Below are positions 34,082-44,848 of a stretch of DNA of 58,403 nucleotides, in pieces. A program made the position numbers and the translations under genes. Each line of letters opens with the position of its first letter. The first letter of the stretch is position 1. The notes beneath the pieces are model-generated. The model searched no databases and was not told the origin of the DNA. It worked only from the letters and a program-made list of their open reading frames with translations. Origin of the DNA: CAVQGZ01 sp964356295 (GTDB taxonomy: Bacteria > Actinomycetota > Actinomycetes > Jiangellales > Jiangellaceae); contig CAYHHE010000004.1 in the NCBI GenBank assembly GCA_964356295.1, positions 1 to 58,403 on the forward strand, given 5' to 3'.

Positions 34082-35629
34082 ATGGACGCGGGTGCACCCC
34101 AGGTGCCCTCCGGGGACCACCGGCTCGACCCGACGTTCACCCAGCTTCCTCTGACCCGGCTCGCCGACGCGGCCCTCACTCGGGCCGGCGAGCTAGGCGC
34201 CGAGCACGCCGACATACGGGTCGAGCGGATACGGTCGCAGCACGTCGCTGTCCGCGACACAGCGCTGTCCGGGATGCACGACGCACAGGACGTCGGCCTG
34301 TCGGTACGGGTCGTCCATGACGGGACGTGGGGGTTCGCGGCCCTTCCCGACCTGACTCCGGAGGCGGCCCGTCAGGCCGCAGACCAGGCCGTGGCAGTAG
34401 CCCGGGTGTCCCGCCCGTTGCGCACCACACCCGTTCAGCTCGCCCCCGAGCCGGTGTACCCGGGCGTGTCATGGGTGTCGGACTACCAGACCAACCCGTT
34501 CGACGTCGACGTCGCAGAGAAGATCGAGCTGCTCACCGAGTACTGCCGGCGGCTGCTGAGCCACCGCTCGGTGCAGCACAGCACCGCCGTGCTCCAGCAG
34601 GTGCAGGAGAACACGTTCTACGCCGACCTGTCCGGTACCCGCACGACGCAGCAGCGGGTGCGGGTGCACCCCGAGGTGGAGGCTCTGGGCCTCGACCCCG
34701 AGGCCGGGTCGTTCGAGACGATGCGCAGCCTCGCCGCTCCGGCAGGACGGGGCTTCGAGTACGTGACGGGCGCGGACGGCGTCCACGACTGGGAAGCCGA
34801 GCTGGCTCAGATCCCCGAGCACCTCGCCGAGCGGCTCGCGGCGCCGGGTCTGGAGGCCGGCACCTACGACCTCGTCGTCGACCCGACCAACCTCTGGTTG
34901 ACCGTCCACGAGTCCATCGGGCACGCCACCGAGCTGGACCGGGCGCTGGGGTACGAGGCCAACTACGCCGGGACCTCGTTCGCCACACCGGACAAGCGCG
35001 GCTGGTTCCGATACGGCAGCCCGCTGCTGACCGTCACCGCGGACCGCACCGCACCGCACGGGCTGGCCACCGTCGGATGGGATCACGAGGGCGTCGCGGC
35101 CCAGCGGTGGGACCTGATCACCGACGGCGTCCTCGTCGGGTACCAGCTCGACAGGTGGTCCGCCACCCACCTCGAAGGCGAGCCGCGCTCGAACGGCTGC
35201 GCGTTCGCCGAGTCCCCCAGCCGGTTCGCCATCCAGCGGATGGCCAACGTGTCGGTGCAGCCGGCTGCCGGCGGACCCACTACCGAGGAGATCATCGGTG
35301 ACGTGGCTGACGGCCTCTACGCCGTGGGCGACAAGTCCTGGTCCATCGACATGCAGCGCTACAACTTCCAGTTCACCGCCCAGCGCTTCTACCGCATCAT
35401 CGACGGGCGCCTGGCCGGTCAGGTCAAGGACGTCGCGTACCAGGGACGCACGCCGCAGTTCTGGGGGGCGCTGGCCGCCCTCGGAGGTCCGGCGACCTGG
35501 TGGCTCGGCGGGACGTTCGTGTGCGGGAAGGCCCAGCCGGGGCAGGGCGCACCGGTCAGCCACGGGTGTCCGGTCGCGCTGTTCCGTGGCGTGACGATTC
35601 TCGACACGGCGAAGGAGGGCCGGCGGTGA
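34082..35629 (+). CDS. tldD: TldD/PmbA-family metalloprotease TldD
   Basis: Zinc-dependent subunit of the TldD/TldE heterodimeric protease (515 aa), which degrades unfolded peptides and matures some peptide natural products. The metal motif HESIGH (HExxxH) is at residues 276-281. The third ligand lies in the later C-terminal domain, which ends VSHGCPVALFRGV. The N-terminal substrate domain is present. The start ATG 34082 leaves about 20 extra residues before the conserved part. Its stop overlaps the pmbA GTG (GTGA at 35626-35629). Confidence 0.93.
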   Translation: MDAGAPQVPSGDHRLDPTFTQLPLTRLADAALTRAGELGAEHADIRVERIRSQHVAVRDTALSGMHDAQDVGLSVRVVHDGTWGFAALPDLTPEAARQAADQAVAVARVSRPLRTTPVQLAPEPVYPGVSWVSDYQTNPFDVDVAEKIELLTEYCRRLLSHRSVQHSTAVLQQVQENTFYADLSGTRTTQQRVRVHPEVEALGLDPEAGSFETMRSLAAPAGRGFEYVTGADGVHDWEAELAQIPEHLAERLAAPGLEAGTYDLVVDPTNLWLTVHESIGHATELDRALGYEANYAGTSFATPDKRGWFRYGSPLLTVTADRTAPHGLATVGWDHEGVAAQRWDLITDGVLVGYQLDRWSATHLEGEPRSNGCAFAESPSRFAIQRMANVSVQPAAGGPTTEEIIGDVADGLYAVGDKSWSIDMQRYNFQFTAQRFYRIIDGRLAGQVKDVAYQGRTPQFWGALAALGGPATWWLGGTFVCGKAQPGQGAPVSHGCPVALFRGVTILDTAKEGRR

Positions 35630-37014
35630 GCCTGCTGCGCCCGGACCAGATGGTCGAGCACGCGCTGCTGGCCTCACGCGCCGACGGGTGCGTGGTGCTC
35701 GTCGAGGAGTCCACCCACGCCAACCTGCGCTGGGCGTCCAACACCCTGACCACCAACGGACAGGCCCGCCAGCGCTGGATGACGGTGGTCGCCCTGAACG
35801 GTGAGGGACCCGACACCTGCGCCGGTGCGGTGTCACGCTGCGTCGGCGACACCGCCGACATCGACACTCTGGTCAGCATGGCCGAGCTGGTGGCGTCCCG
35901 GACCCCACCGGAGGAGAGTGCGCGACCGCTCGTGGCCGGAGAGGCCGCCGACGACTTCGCCGACCCCCCGGCGCAGGCAGGCATCGACGTCTTCGCCGGG
36001 CTGGCCGGCAGCCTCGGCGACGTGCTGGGCACCGCCGCGGGAAGCGACCTGCTGCTGTACGGGTACGCCGAGTACGTGGTCGCCACGACCTACCTCGGCA
36101 CCTCCGCGGGGGTGCGTCACCGACACGTGCAGCCCGCCGGGCACCTCACCATGACAGCGAAGTCCGCCGACCTGCAGTCCTCCACCTGGGTCGGTCAGGC
36201 CACCCGGGACTTCTCCGACGTGGACGTGCACGTGATGGACCGCGGCCTTCGCCGCCGCATCGAGTGGTGCCGTCGTAGCGTGGACCTGGCCCCCGGCCGT
36301 CACCCGACGGTTCTGCCCCCCACCGCGGTGGCCGACCTGGCGGTGTCGGCGTACTGGGAGATGGCCGCCCTGACCGCCCACGAGGGACGCACGGTGTATG
36401 CGCAGCCGGGCCGGGGCACGCGTGTCGGGCAGCGCATGGTCGACCCTCGGGTCACGCTGCGCTCCGACCCGTCCTACCCCGGACTGGGCTGTGCTCCCGT
36501 GGTGATGGCTGCCGCATCGGGTCCCACCAGCAGCGTCTTCGACAACGGCATCCCGGTGGAGCCCACGCGATGGGTCGACCACGGCACGCTGACCTCGCTG
36601 GTCCAGACCCGGCACTCCGCGGACCTGACCTCGCTGCCGCTGACGCCGGCCGTGGACAACCTCGTGCTCGAGGTGGACGGCGGGGCTGGGGACGTCGACG
36701 ACCTCGTGGCCCGCCTCGACTCCGGGGTGCTGCTGACCTCGCTGTGGTACATCCGCGAGGTCGACCCCCGCACCCTGCTGCTCACCGGGCTCACCCGCGA
36801 CGGGGTCTTCGTGGTCGACGGTGGCGAGGTGGTGGGCGCTGCGACGAACTTCCGTTTCAACGAGAGCCCGATCGACATCCTCCGGCGGATCCGTGACGCC
36901 GGGTCGACCGTCCCCTCGTTCAGCCGCGAGTGGGGCGAGTGGTTCCCGCGGACCGCTACCCCACCGCTGACCGTCGAGGGGTTCCACTTCTCCACAGTCA
37001 GCGACGCCCACTAG
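35626..37014 (+). CDS. pmbA: TldD/PmbA-family protein PmbA (TldE)
   Basis: Non-metal-binding partner of TldD (462 aa). The fold matches tldD in the C-terminal half (FRFNESPIDILRRIRDAGSTV), but the HExxxH motif is absent (TAHEGRTVYA), as expected of TldE. GTG 35626 follows GGAGGG in the end of tldD. There is no precursor-peptide gene nearby, so a general role in peptide turnover is more likely than maturation of a natural product. The stop lies against the beginning of a 281-bp tandem duplication, which starts within the TAG codon. Confidence 0.92.
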   Translation: MSLLRPDQMVEHALLASRADGCVVLVEESTHANLRWASNTLTTNGQARQRWMTVVALNGEGPDTCAGAVSRCVGDTADIDTLVSMAELVASRTPPEESARPLVAGEAADDFADPPAQAGIDVFAGLAGSLGDVLGTAAGSDLLLYGYAEYVVATTYLGTSAGVRHRHVQPAGHLTMTAKSADLQSSTWVGQATRDFSDVDVHVMDRGLRRRIEWCRRSVDLAPGRHPTVLPPTAVADLAVSAYWEMAALTAHEGRTVYAQPGRGTRVGQRMVDPRVTLRSDPSYPGLGCAPVVMAAASGPTSSVFDNGIPVEPTRWVDHGTLTSLVQTRHSADLTSLPLTPAVDNLVLEVDGGAGDVDDLVARLDSGVLLTSLWYIREVDPRTLLLTGLTRDGVFVVDGGEVVGAATNFRFNESPIDILRRIRDAGSTVPSFSREWGEWFPRTATPPLTVEGFHFSTVSDAH

Positions 37015-37574
37015 CTTCGTCCCCGGGGCCGGTCCGGAGGCCCGCGCCCGGGCCTCCGGGCTCGTGTCCGGGCCCGCGTCCTCGACGTCGGGGGTCACCC
37101 CGGTCCGGCCATGATCAGGGCGCCCTGGTGGTCGCTGAGGCTTGATCAGCGCGCCTTCGGTGTCGTGGTTGTGATGATCAGCGCGCCTTTGGTGTCGGCC
37201 CAGCGACACCTACGGCGCCCTGACGCGCCGAACAACGACACCTACGGCGCCTTGATCAAGCTCCAGCCCCCTGATCACAACCGGTGCGAGATCAGCTTCG
37301 TCCCCGGGGCCGGTCCGGAGGCCCGCGCCCGGGCCTCCGGGCTCGTGTCCGGGCCCGCGTCCTCGACGTCGGGGGTCACCCCGGTCCGGCCATGATCAGG
37401 GCGCCCTGGTGGTCGCTGAGGCTTGATCAGCGCGCCTTCGGTGTCGTGGTTGTGATGATCAGCGCGCCTTTGGTGTCGGCCCAGCGACACCTACGGCGCC
37501 CTGACGCGCCGAACAACGACACCTACGGCGCCTTGACCAAGCTCCAGCCCCCTGATCACAACCGGTGCGAGATC
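37013..37574. repeat. 281-bp tandem duplication in the pmbA-gcvP gap
   Basis: Unit 1 (37013-37293) and unit 2 (37294-37574) match at all positions I compared except one substitution (T at 37256, C at 37537). The 607-base gap between pmbA and gcvP holds little else. Each unit holds a G/C-rich lead with GGCCCGG palindromes and five copies of a 23-bp element (see next entry). Open frames that cross the units, including identical ones at 37111-37395 and 37275-37490, are artefacts of the repeat. The near identity indicates a recent duplication or ongoing homogenisation. Confidence 0.95.
37112..37258. repeat. cluster of five 23-bp TGATCA...GGTGTCG elements
   Basis: Within unit 1 the element occurs directly at 37112-37134, 37143-37165 and 37175-37197, and inverted at 37204-37226 and 37236-37258. 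The layout is TGATCA, two variable bases, GCGCC, three variable bases, then GTGTCG (the first copy has GTGGTCG). Unit 2 repeats the set 281 bases on. Direct and inverted copies can pair to form large hairpins, as in palindromic intergenic repeats. Whether it is spread through the genome cannot be seen here. Confidence 0.85.
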
Positions 37575-37621
37575 ACCAAGGTGTGGTGGCTCGCGGCGCG
37601 GCACGCCTGGGCCGTGACCGG

Positions 37622-40522
<2,901 letters not shown>

Positions 40523-40611
40523 CGCTGCACCTGACGGTCGGGCGGCCACGGACGCGGTTGCACCGGGCCCCGACTGTCGCCGCTGTCGGATCGGCTCCAG
40601 CGAGGTCTCGA

Positions 40612-40696
40612 ACGATCGGTCCGGGTGCCTGAGAGGTTCCGGGGGTGTTGCCCCTTCGGCGGCCTGCGGATGGTCCGCAGGCTCTCTCCCGATCGT
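40612..40696 (-). promoter_or_regulatory. glycine riboswitch, single aptamer, upstream of gcvP
   Basis: Read on the minus strand, ACGATCGG (40696-40689) and CCGATCGT (40619-40612) form a perfect 8-bp P1. Between them are GGGAGAGAGCC, the P2 hairpin with GCGGACCATCCGC, the conserved CCGAAGGGGCAAC, and CTCTCAGGCACCCGGAC. These are the hallmarks of the glycine aptamer. Only one canonical aptamer is seen; the following 90 bases before gcvP have no second CCGAAGG core, so it is a singlet rather than the usual tandem. Glycine would be expected to switch gcvP on. Confidence 0.9.
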
Positions 40697-40719
40697 CTGT
40701 AGGCGACCTCGACTAAAGG

Positions 40720-41304
40720 CTACCTGGCGTCGGCCACCCGGCGCTGCCGACGGGCCGCGAGCTCGTCCCCGCCTGCGCCGCCGGCCGACTCGGGCGCCTC
40801 GCAGGGCAGCTGGACCAGGTCGGCTTCGACCTCGCGCCACACCCGTCCGACCGCGATCCCGAAGACCCCCTGACCGCCCTGGACGAGGTCCACCACCTCT
40901 TCCGGCGAGGTGCACTCGTACACGCTGGCCCCGTCGCTCATCAGGGTGATGCCGGCCAGGTCCGCCACGCCGCGCTCACGCAGGTGGGTGACGGCCACGC
41001 GGATCTGCTGCAGGGACACCCCGGTGTCCAGCAGCCGCTTCACGATCTTGAGGACCAGCACGTCACGGAAGGAGTACAGCCGCTGGCTGCCCGAACCTGC
41101 CGCCGGGCGGATCGACGGCTCCACCAGACCGGTGCGTGCCCAGTAGTCCAGCTGCCGGTAGGTGATGCCGGCCGCGCCGCACGCGACCGGGCCGCGGTAC
41201 CCCACATCCTCCGGCAGCGGGGTGACTGGGCCCTCGAACAGCAGTCCTTGAGCCGTCGCCGCGGACCGCGCGACCAGATCACGAGCCTCGTCGGTCTCCG
41301 CCAT
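40720..41304 (-). CDS. MerR-family transcriptional regulator
   Basis: DNA-binding regulator (194 aa). The MerR winged helix lies at about residues 44-110 (GYRGPVACGAAGITYRQLDYWARTGLVEPSIRP, SFRDVLVLKIVKRLLDTGVSLQQIRVAV), followed by a dimerisation helix and a C-terminal domain. It has no cysteine cluster for metals or thiols. It is the second of two MerR proteins in this block, like Rv1830 of M. tuberculosis (from memory). An inverted repeat (CCTCAAC-N5-GTCGAGG) lies about 100 bases upstream. The effector is unknown. Confidence 0.9.
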   Translation of the reverse strand: MAETDEARDLVARSAATAQGLLFEGPVTPLPEDVGYRGPVACGAAGITYRQLDYWARTGLVEPSIRPAAGSGSQRLYSFRDVLVLKIVKRLLDTGVSLQQIRVAVTHLRERGVADLAGITLMSDGASVYECTSPEEVVDLVQGGQGVFGIAVGRVWREVEADLVQLPCEAPESAGGAGGDELAARRQRRVADAR

Positions 41305-41398
41305 CGCCCGCTCCTCTGCCAGTCACATCGGTGGAACTACATCCACGTTGTCCGACCGTAGGGACTGGCTGCTGGCGGGTCAACGCAACACGCCCAGA

Positions 41399-41417
41399 CC
41401 TCAACCTGACGTCGAGG
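41399..41417. promoter_or_regulatory. inverted repeat CCTCAAC-N5-GTCGAGG, possible MerR operator
   Basis: CCTCAAC (41399-41405) and GTCGAGG (41411-41417) are complementary at six of seven positions. The repeat sits between the DUF151 stop and the MerR gene 40720-41304, about 95 bases before its start. It shares the CTCAAC core with the site at 43260-43280, so both could be bound by one of the two MerR proteins encoded here. No experimental support is known to me. Confidence 0.4.
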
Positions 41418-41418
41418 G

Positions 41419-41898
41419 TCAGGCGTCGGGGTTCTCTGCCTCGAAGTCCTCCGGGGAGACCTGGTCGAGGAACTCCCGGAACTTCTCCACCTCGTCCTCG
41501 TCCTCGCTTGGGATGCTCAGCCCGGCCTCGTCGAGCACCGCCTCGGCTCCCAGTACCCGGGCCCCGGTGCGCAGGGCCAGAGCGATCGCGTCGGAGGGGC
41601 GGGCACTCACCTGAGTGCCGGAGGCGAAGACCAGGACGGCGTAGAACACCCCGTCGGACAGGTCGGTGATGTGCACCTCGCTCAGCGAGGCACCCAAGGC
41701 ACGGATGACGTCGACCATGAGGTCGTGGGTGAGCGGACGCGGCGGCGTCACCCCCTGCTGGGCGAAGGCGATGGCCGAGGCCTCCGGCGCACCGATCCAG
41801 ATGGGCAGGTAACGCTGCCCGTCGGCCTCGCGAAGCAGGACGATGGGCTGGTTCGACGGCATCTCGACGCGAACGCCGATCACGTCCAGAGGGAGCAC
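41419..41898 (-). CDS. bifunctional nuclease family protein (DUF151)
   Basis: A 159-residue protein of the DUF151/BFN family. The conserved core MLPLDVIGVRVEMPSNQPIVLLREADGQRYLPIWIGAPEASAIAFAQQG and RPLTHDLMVDVIRALGA and SARPSDAIALALRTGA are all present. The last 25 residues are acidic (SEDEDEVEKFREFLDQVSPEDFE), the UVR-like tail of the family. It starts at GTG 41898, 9 bases after the ftsR stop. In M. tuberculosis the same gene sits between the two MerR genes (Rv1829, from memory). The activity in vivo is unknown. Confidence 0.92.
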   Translation of the reverse strand: MLPLDVIGVRVEMPSNQPIVLLREADGQRYLPIWIGAPEASAIAFAQQGVTPPRPLTHDLMVDVIRALGASLSEVHITDLSDGVFYAVLVFASGTQVSARPSDAIALALRTGARVLGAEAVLDEAGLSIPSEDEDEVEKFREFLDQVSPEDFEAENPDA

Positions 41899-41907
41899 CC
41901 GTTCACC

Positions 41908-42651
41908 TTAGCGCCGCAGTACGCGCTGCACGCCGGCTCGTACGAGGGCGGTGTGAAGCCGCAGCGACAGCGCCGCGATCTCCCGCGCGGCCTCCTCGGC
42001 CCGGCTCGGGCCGTCGCCGGTCCTCATGCGCATCATCGGCCCTACGGCCTGCTCGACGAGGTCGATCTCCCGGTCGGCCGCCGTCCGGAACGGCCTCAGG
42101 TGACGGGGCTCGAGGCCGAAGGTGGCCAGCTCGGCGCAGATGCGCGCGACGGCGAGCGCGTCGGCATCGAAGTGCCCCGATGGGCTCGCCTGGACCAGAC
42201 CGTGACCCTCGAGCGCGACCAGCAGCTTCTCGTCCGCACCCGAAGCCTCCAGCAGCTCGGGGCGGGTCAGCGTGACTCGCGGGCCGTCGGTGGACAGCAC
42301 CTGCCCGTCGGGACCGTCCACGTGCCCGACCTCGCGCGGGACCCCGGGTGCGCGCAGCGGAAGCGGCGGTTCGAGCCCCCGGTCGATGGCGTCGAGGTGC
42401 TGCCTGATCACCTTCAGCGGCAGGTAGTGGTCGCGTTGCGCTTCGAGCACGTAGCGCAGCCGCTCGACGTCCTGGGGGGTGAAGCGGCGGTAGCCCGAGG
42501 GTGCCCGCTGCGGCTCGACCAAGCCCTCGGCCTCCAGGAACCTGATCTTGGAGATCGTGACGTCCGGGAAGTCCTCCCGGAGGCTGGCGAGCACGCCTCC
42601 GATCGACATCGTCGGCTGCCGGTCCGAGGGCGCCGGCGCAGTGGCTGTCAT
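41908..42651 (-). CDS. ftsR: MerR-family regulator FtsR
   Basis: Transcriptional regulator (247 aa), homologous to Rv1828 and to FtsR of Corynebacterium glutamicum, which activates ftsZ. The winged helix-turn-helix is at about 15-85 (IGGVLASLREDFPDVTISKIRFLEAEGLVEPQRAPSGYRRF). A second winged-helix-like domain (TRPELLEASGADEKLLVALEGHGLVQA) follows, a feature of the Rv1828 group. Its ATG overlaps the garA stop (ATGA), so it is coupled to garA. The symbol is by homology only. Confidence 0.88.
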   Translation of the reverse strand: MTATAPAPSDRQPTMSIGGVLASLREDFPDVTISKIRFLEAEGLVEPQRAPSGYRRFTPQDVERLRYVLEAQRDHYLPLKVIRQHLDAIDRGLEPPLPLRAPGVPREVGHVDGPDGQVLSTDGPRVTLTRPELLEASGADEKLLVALEGHGLVQASPSGHFDADALAVARICAELATFGLEPRHLRPFRTAADREIDLVEQAVGPMMRMRTGDGPSRAEEAAREIAALSLRLHTALVRAGVQRVLRR

Positions 42652-43208
42652 GCCCCGCCCGGAACGTGCTGGAGGTCCGGGGTGGCCACGTAGTAGACCA
42701 GGCGGTACTTGCCGACCTGGACCTCATCGCCGTTGGACAGCGCCAACTCGTCGACGCGATCACGGTTGACGTAGGTGCCGTTGAGGCTTCCCACATCGCG
42801 CACCAGGTATCCGCTCTCGCCGCGTCGGAACTCCGCGTGCCTGCGCGAGACAGTGACGTCGTCGAGGAACACGTCGGAGTCGGGATGACGTCCCGCGGTG
42901 ATCATCTCCGCGTCCAGGAGGTATCGGGACCCCGCGTTGGGTCCCCTCAGAACCACGAGCATCGCCGACCCGCGCGGCAGTGCGTCCACCGCCGCCCGGG
43001 CATCGTCGTCCAGCGCGGCGTGGCTGACCTCCGCGTCCTCCAGCGACGGGCCGGCCTCGACGTGCGGCGAGGGCAGTGCGAAGGTCGTCGTGCTGTCCAC
43101 CACCTCGGCCGCCGACCGATGGATCCGAGCACCGCAGAACGGGCAGAACCGGGCTCCGTCCGCGAGGTCAGCAGGGATGTCGCGGCCGCACTGCGGGCAG
43201 GTGGTCAC
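42648..43208 (-). CDS. garA: FHA-domain regulator GarA with N-terminal zinc ribbon
   Basis: Regulator of 2-oxoglutarate and glutamate metabolism in actinobacteria (186 aa), switched by Ser/Thr kinase phosphorylation of an N-terminal threonine. Here residues 1-28 form a zinc ribbon (CPQCG at 4-8, CPFCG at 22-26) that M. tuberculosis GarA lacks, as I recall. The phosphorylation motif is VDSTTTF (38-43), and the FHA domain spans about 86-178 with GRHPDSD, SRRHAEF and GSLNGTYVNRD. The start is GTG 43208, with GGAGG 5 bases upstream. It lies between gcvH and ftsR, as in other actinobacteria. Confidence 0.9.
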   Translation of the reverse strand: MTTCPQCGRDIPADLADGARFCPFCGARIHRSAAEVVDSTTTFALPSPHVEAGPSLEDAEVSHAALDDDARAAVDALPRGSAMLVVLRGPNAGSRYLLDAEMITAGRHPDSDVFLDDVTVSRRHAEFRRGESGYLVRDVGSLNGTYVNRDRVDELALSNGDEVQVGKYRLVYYVATPDLQHVPGGA

Positions 43209-43259
43209 ATGTCCTCCTCTGGGCCGCAGCCTGCCACGCCGCGATCGTCTCGACGCGCA

Positions 43260-43280
43260 GTTGAGGGTGAGACTCTCAAC
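43260..43280. promoter_or_regulatory. inverted repeat GTTGAG-N9-CTCAAC before garA
   Basis: GTTGAG (43260-43265) and CTCAAC (43275-43280) are perfect complements. The site is 52 bases upstream of the garA start in the gap behind gcvH. The nine-base centre places the arms two helical faces apart, as in MerR-type operators, and both MerR proteins are encoded just downstream. The site is a good candidate for autoregulation of the garA-ftsR transcript. Confidence 0.5.
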
Positions 43281-43344
43281 CTAGGAGGGCCGGATGGCGG
43301 CGGTCAAGACGACTCCGGACGCGGGTACGTCGTGGCGCGGTCCG

Positions 43345-43728
43345 TCATGCCGTGTGAGCCTGATAGGCCTCGGCGTCGAGCAGGCGGTCGAGGCCGGCGA
43401 CCTCGCTGACCTCGATCTCTATCATCCATCCGGCGCCGTACGGGTCGCTGTTCACCAACTCGGGCCTGGCCTCCAGCTCGTCGTTGCGGGCCACGACCCG
43501 ACCCCCCACAGGCGCGTACAGGTCACTGACGCTCTTGGTCGACTCCACCTCGCCGAAGGTCGCCTGCGCCGCGAGCTCGGTGCCGACCTCTGGGAGGGAG
43601 ACGTAGACCACGTCACCGAGCTGCTCCTGGGCGAAGTCGGTGATGCCGACGCGCACGATCCTCGCCGAGCCTTCCGGGGCGTGCACCCACTCATGCTCTG
43701 CGGTGTAGCGACGGTCCTCGGGCACCAT
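43345..43728 (-). CDS. gcvH: glycine cleavage system H protein
   Basis: Lipoyl carrier (127 aa) shuttling the aminomethyl group from GcvP to GcvT. The N-terminus VPEDRRYTAEHEWVHAPEG and the lipoyl-lysine Lys65 in VESTKSVSDLYAPVGG are canonical. VNSDPYGAGWMIEIEV follows. It is transcribed in front of garA, with the ATG at 43728 following GGAGCC. The gene is separated from gcvP by four regulatory genes, as in M. tuberculosis. Confidence 0.96.
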   Translation of the reverse strand: MVPEDRRYTAEHEWVHAPEGSARIVRVGITDFAQEQLGDVVYVSLPEVGTELAAQATFGEVESTKSVSDLYAPVGGRVVARNDELEARPELVNSDPYGAGWMIEIEVSEVAGLDRLLDAEAYQAHTA

Positions 43729-43739
43729 GACGGGCTCCT

Positions 43740-44519
43740 TCAGCCGGTTGTCTCGGACTGGTCGGGGTCGGCCGGGCGAGCGTAGGCGGGCTCGGTCGCC
43801 TCGTGCAACGCATCGACGACCACCTCGGGGGACTCGCGGACGGCGATGACCGCCCCGGCCCCCTTCAGCGAGGCGACGGCCCCGCCGGGGATGCCGAGCG
43901 CCGTCGCCAGGGTGGACGGGTCGCCGATGGCGGCGACGGTGTACGGCGGCGACAGGGCGACCCCACCGACAGCCACCCCGTCGTTCGGCACGTCGACGAA
44001 CGCGGTGCTGGCCACGACCCGCACCGCCCGGTCGGGGCTGCCGGAGACCTGGATGGCCTCCGCGCCGGCGTCGCGGAGCTCTTGGATGCTGCCCAGCATC
44101 GCGGCCGCGTCGACGACTCCCTCCGGGTCACCGATGGTGAGCAGGACGCCGGGGCCCTGCGCCGGGACGGACCCGGCGAGGATTCCCAGCGTGTCGAGCC
44201 GTTCCTGTGCCTCGGCCAGGGCAGCCTCGCTGTCCCCGGCACCGGCGACGAGGTCGGTTCGCGCCTGCTCGAGCCGGTCGATCTCCTGCTCGAGCTGGCT
44301 GCTGCGCGCGCCCAGCCCGTCCAGGACCTGGATCAGGTCGGCCCGGCTGGCGCGGTCGAGCACCTCGTCCGGTGACGCGATCTGGACCGCGGCCACGAAC
44401 CCCAGCGAGGCGAGCAGCACCGTGGTGATCACCGTGCCGCGTCCCGAGCGCAGCGCCAGGGCCCGGCGCAACTGCTGTCGCGCCTGCGTCGTGGTCGGTG
44501 GTGGGATGCTCACCCTCAT
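43740..44519 (-). CDS. DUF881 protein
   Basis: Predicted membrane-anchored extracellular protein (259 aa). A membrane helix lies at about 28-47 (VITTVLLASLGFVAAVQIA), followed by a coiled coil (about 60-105, rich in Leu, Glu, Gln and Arg) and the DUF881 domain with GVLLTIGD, LGSIQELRDAGAEAIQVSG and PPYTVAAIGDPSTLATAL. Such proteins occur beside the small basic protein and pgsA in actinobacteria and are associated with cell division and envelope growth. Its ATG overlaps the stop of the small basic protein gene. Confidence 0.9.
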   Translation of the reverse strand: MRVSIPPPTTTQARQQLRRALALRSGRGTVITTVLLASLGFVAAVQIASPDEVLDRASRADLIQVLDGLGARSSQLEQEIDRLEQARTDLVAGAGDSEAALAEAQERLDTLGILAGSVPAQGPGVLLTIGDPEGVVDAAAMLGSIQELRDAGAEAIQVSGSPDRAVRVVASTAFVDVPNDGVAVGGVALSPPYTVAAIGDPSTLATALGIPGGAVASLKGAGAVIAVRESPEVVVDALHEATEPAYARPADPDQSETTG

Positions 44520-44848
44520 GCCCCCAGCAGCAGCCGCCGGACGGCGGCGGCGTTGGTGAAGATGCGGATGCCCAGCACCACGATCACGGCAGTGGACAGC
44601 TGTGCGCCCACTCCGAGCTGGTTGCCGACGAAGACGATGAGCGTTGCCAGCAGCACGTTCGAGATGAAGGAGACCACGAACACCCGGTCGTCGAACACCC
44701 CTTCAAGGGTTGCCCGACCCGCGCCGATCAGGGCGTCGAGCGCTGCCACGACGGCGATCGGCAGGTAGGACTCGAGCGCCGGCGGCACCGAGACGTCGAG
44801 CACGACGCCCAGGACGATCCCGATGATCAGGCCCAGGACAGGGATCAC
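44516..44848 (-). CDS. sbp: small basic protein Sbp (DUF1290)
   Basis: Four-helix membrane protein (110 aa) of the Sbp family found with DUF881 proteins and FtsQ-type division genes. The sequence VIPVLGLIIGIVLGVVLDVSVPP and IAVVAALDALIGAGRATLEGVFDDRVFVVSFISNVLLATLIVFVGNQLG is highly characteristic. The GTG at 44848 overlaps the stop of the upstream DUF881 gene (GTGA), and its own stop overlaps the next. The frame extends further upstream but there it is the DUF881 gene. The molecular role is not known. Confidence 0.9.
   Translation of the reverse strand: MIPVLGLIIGIVLGVVLDVSVPPALESYLPIAVVAALDALIGAGRATLEGVFDDRVFVVSFISNVLLATLIVFVGNQLGVGAQLSTAVIVVLGIRIFTNAAAVRRLLLGA

Noticed and set aside
37111..37490. 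Short open frames crossing the 281-bp repeat units, with identical stretches on both strands.
   Set aside because: They arise from the repeat itself, recur exactly in both units, and have no ribosome site or recognisable product.
37013..37574. Insertion sequence or CRISPR array as the explanation for the repeats.
   Set aside because: No transposase frame, no terminal inverted repeats with target duplication, and no regular repeat-spacer pattern.
40523..40611. A second glycine aptamer between the first one and gcvP.
   Set aside because: No CCGAAGG core or matching CTCTCAGGC segment is present; only GC-rich sequence without the conserved bases.
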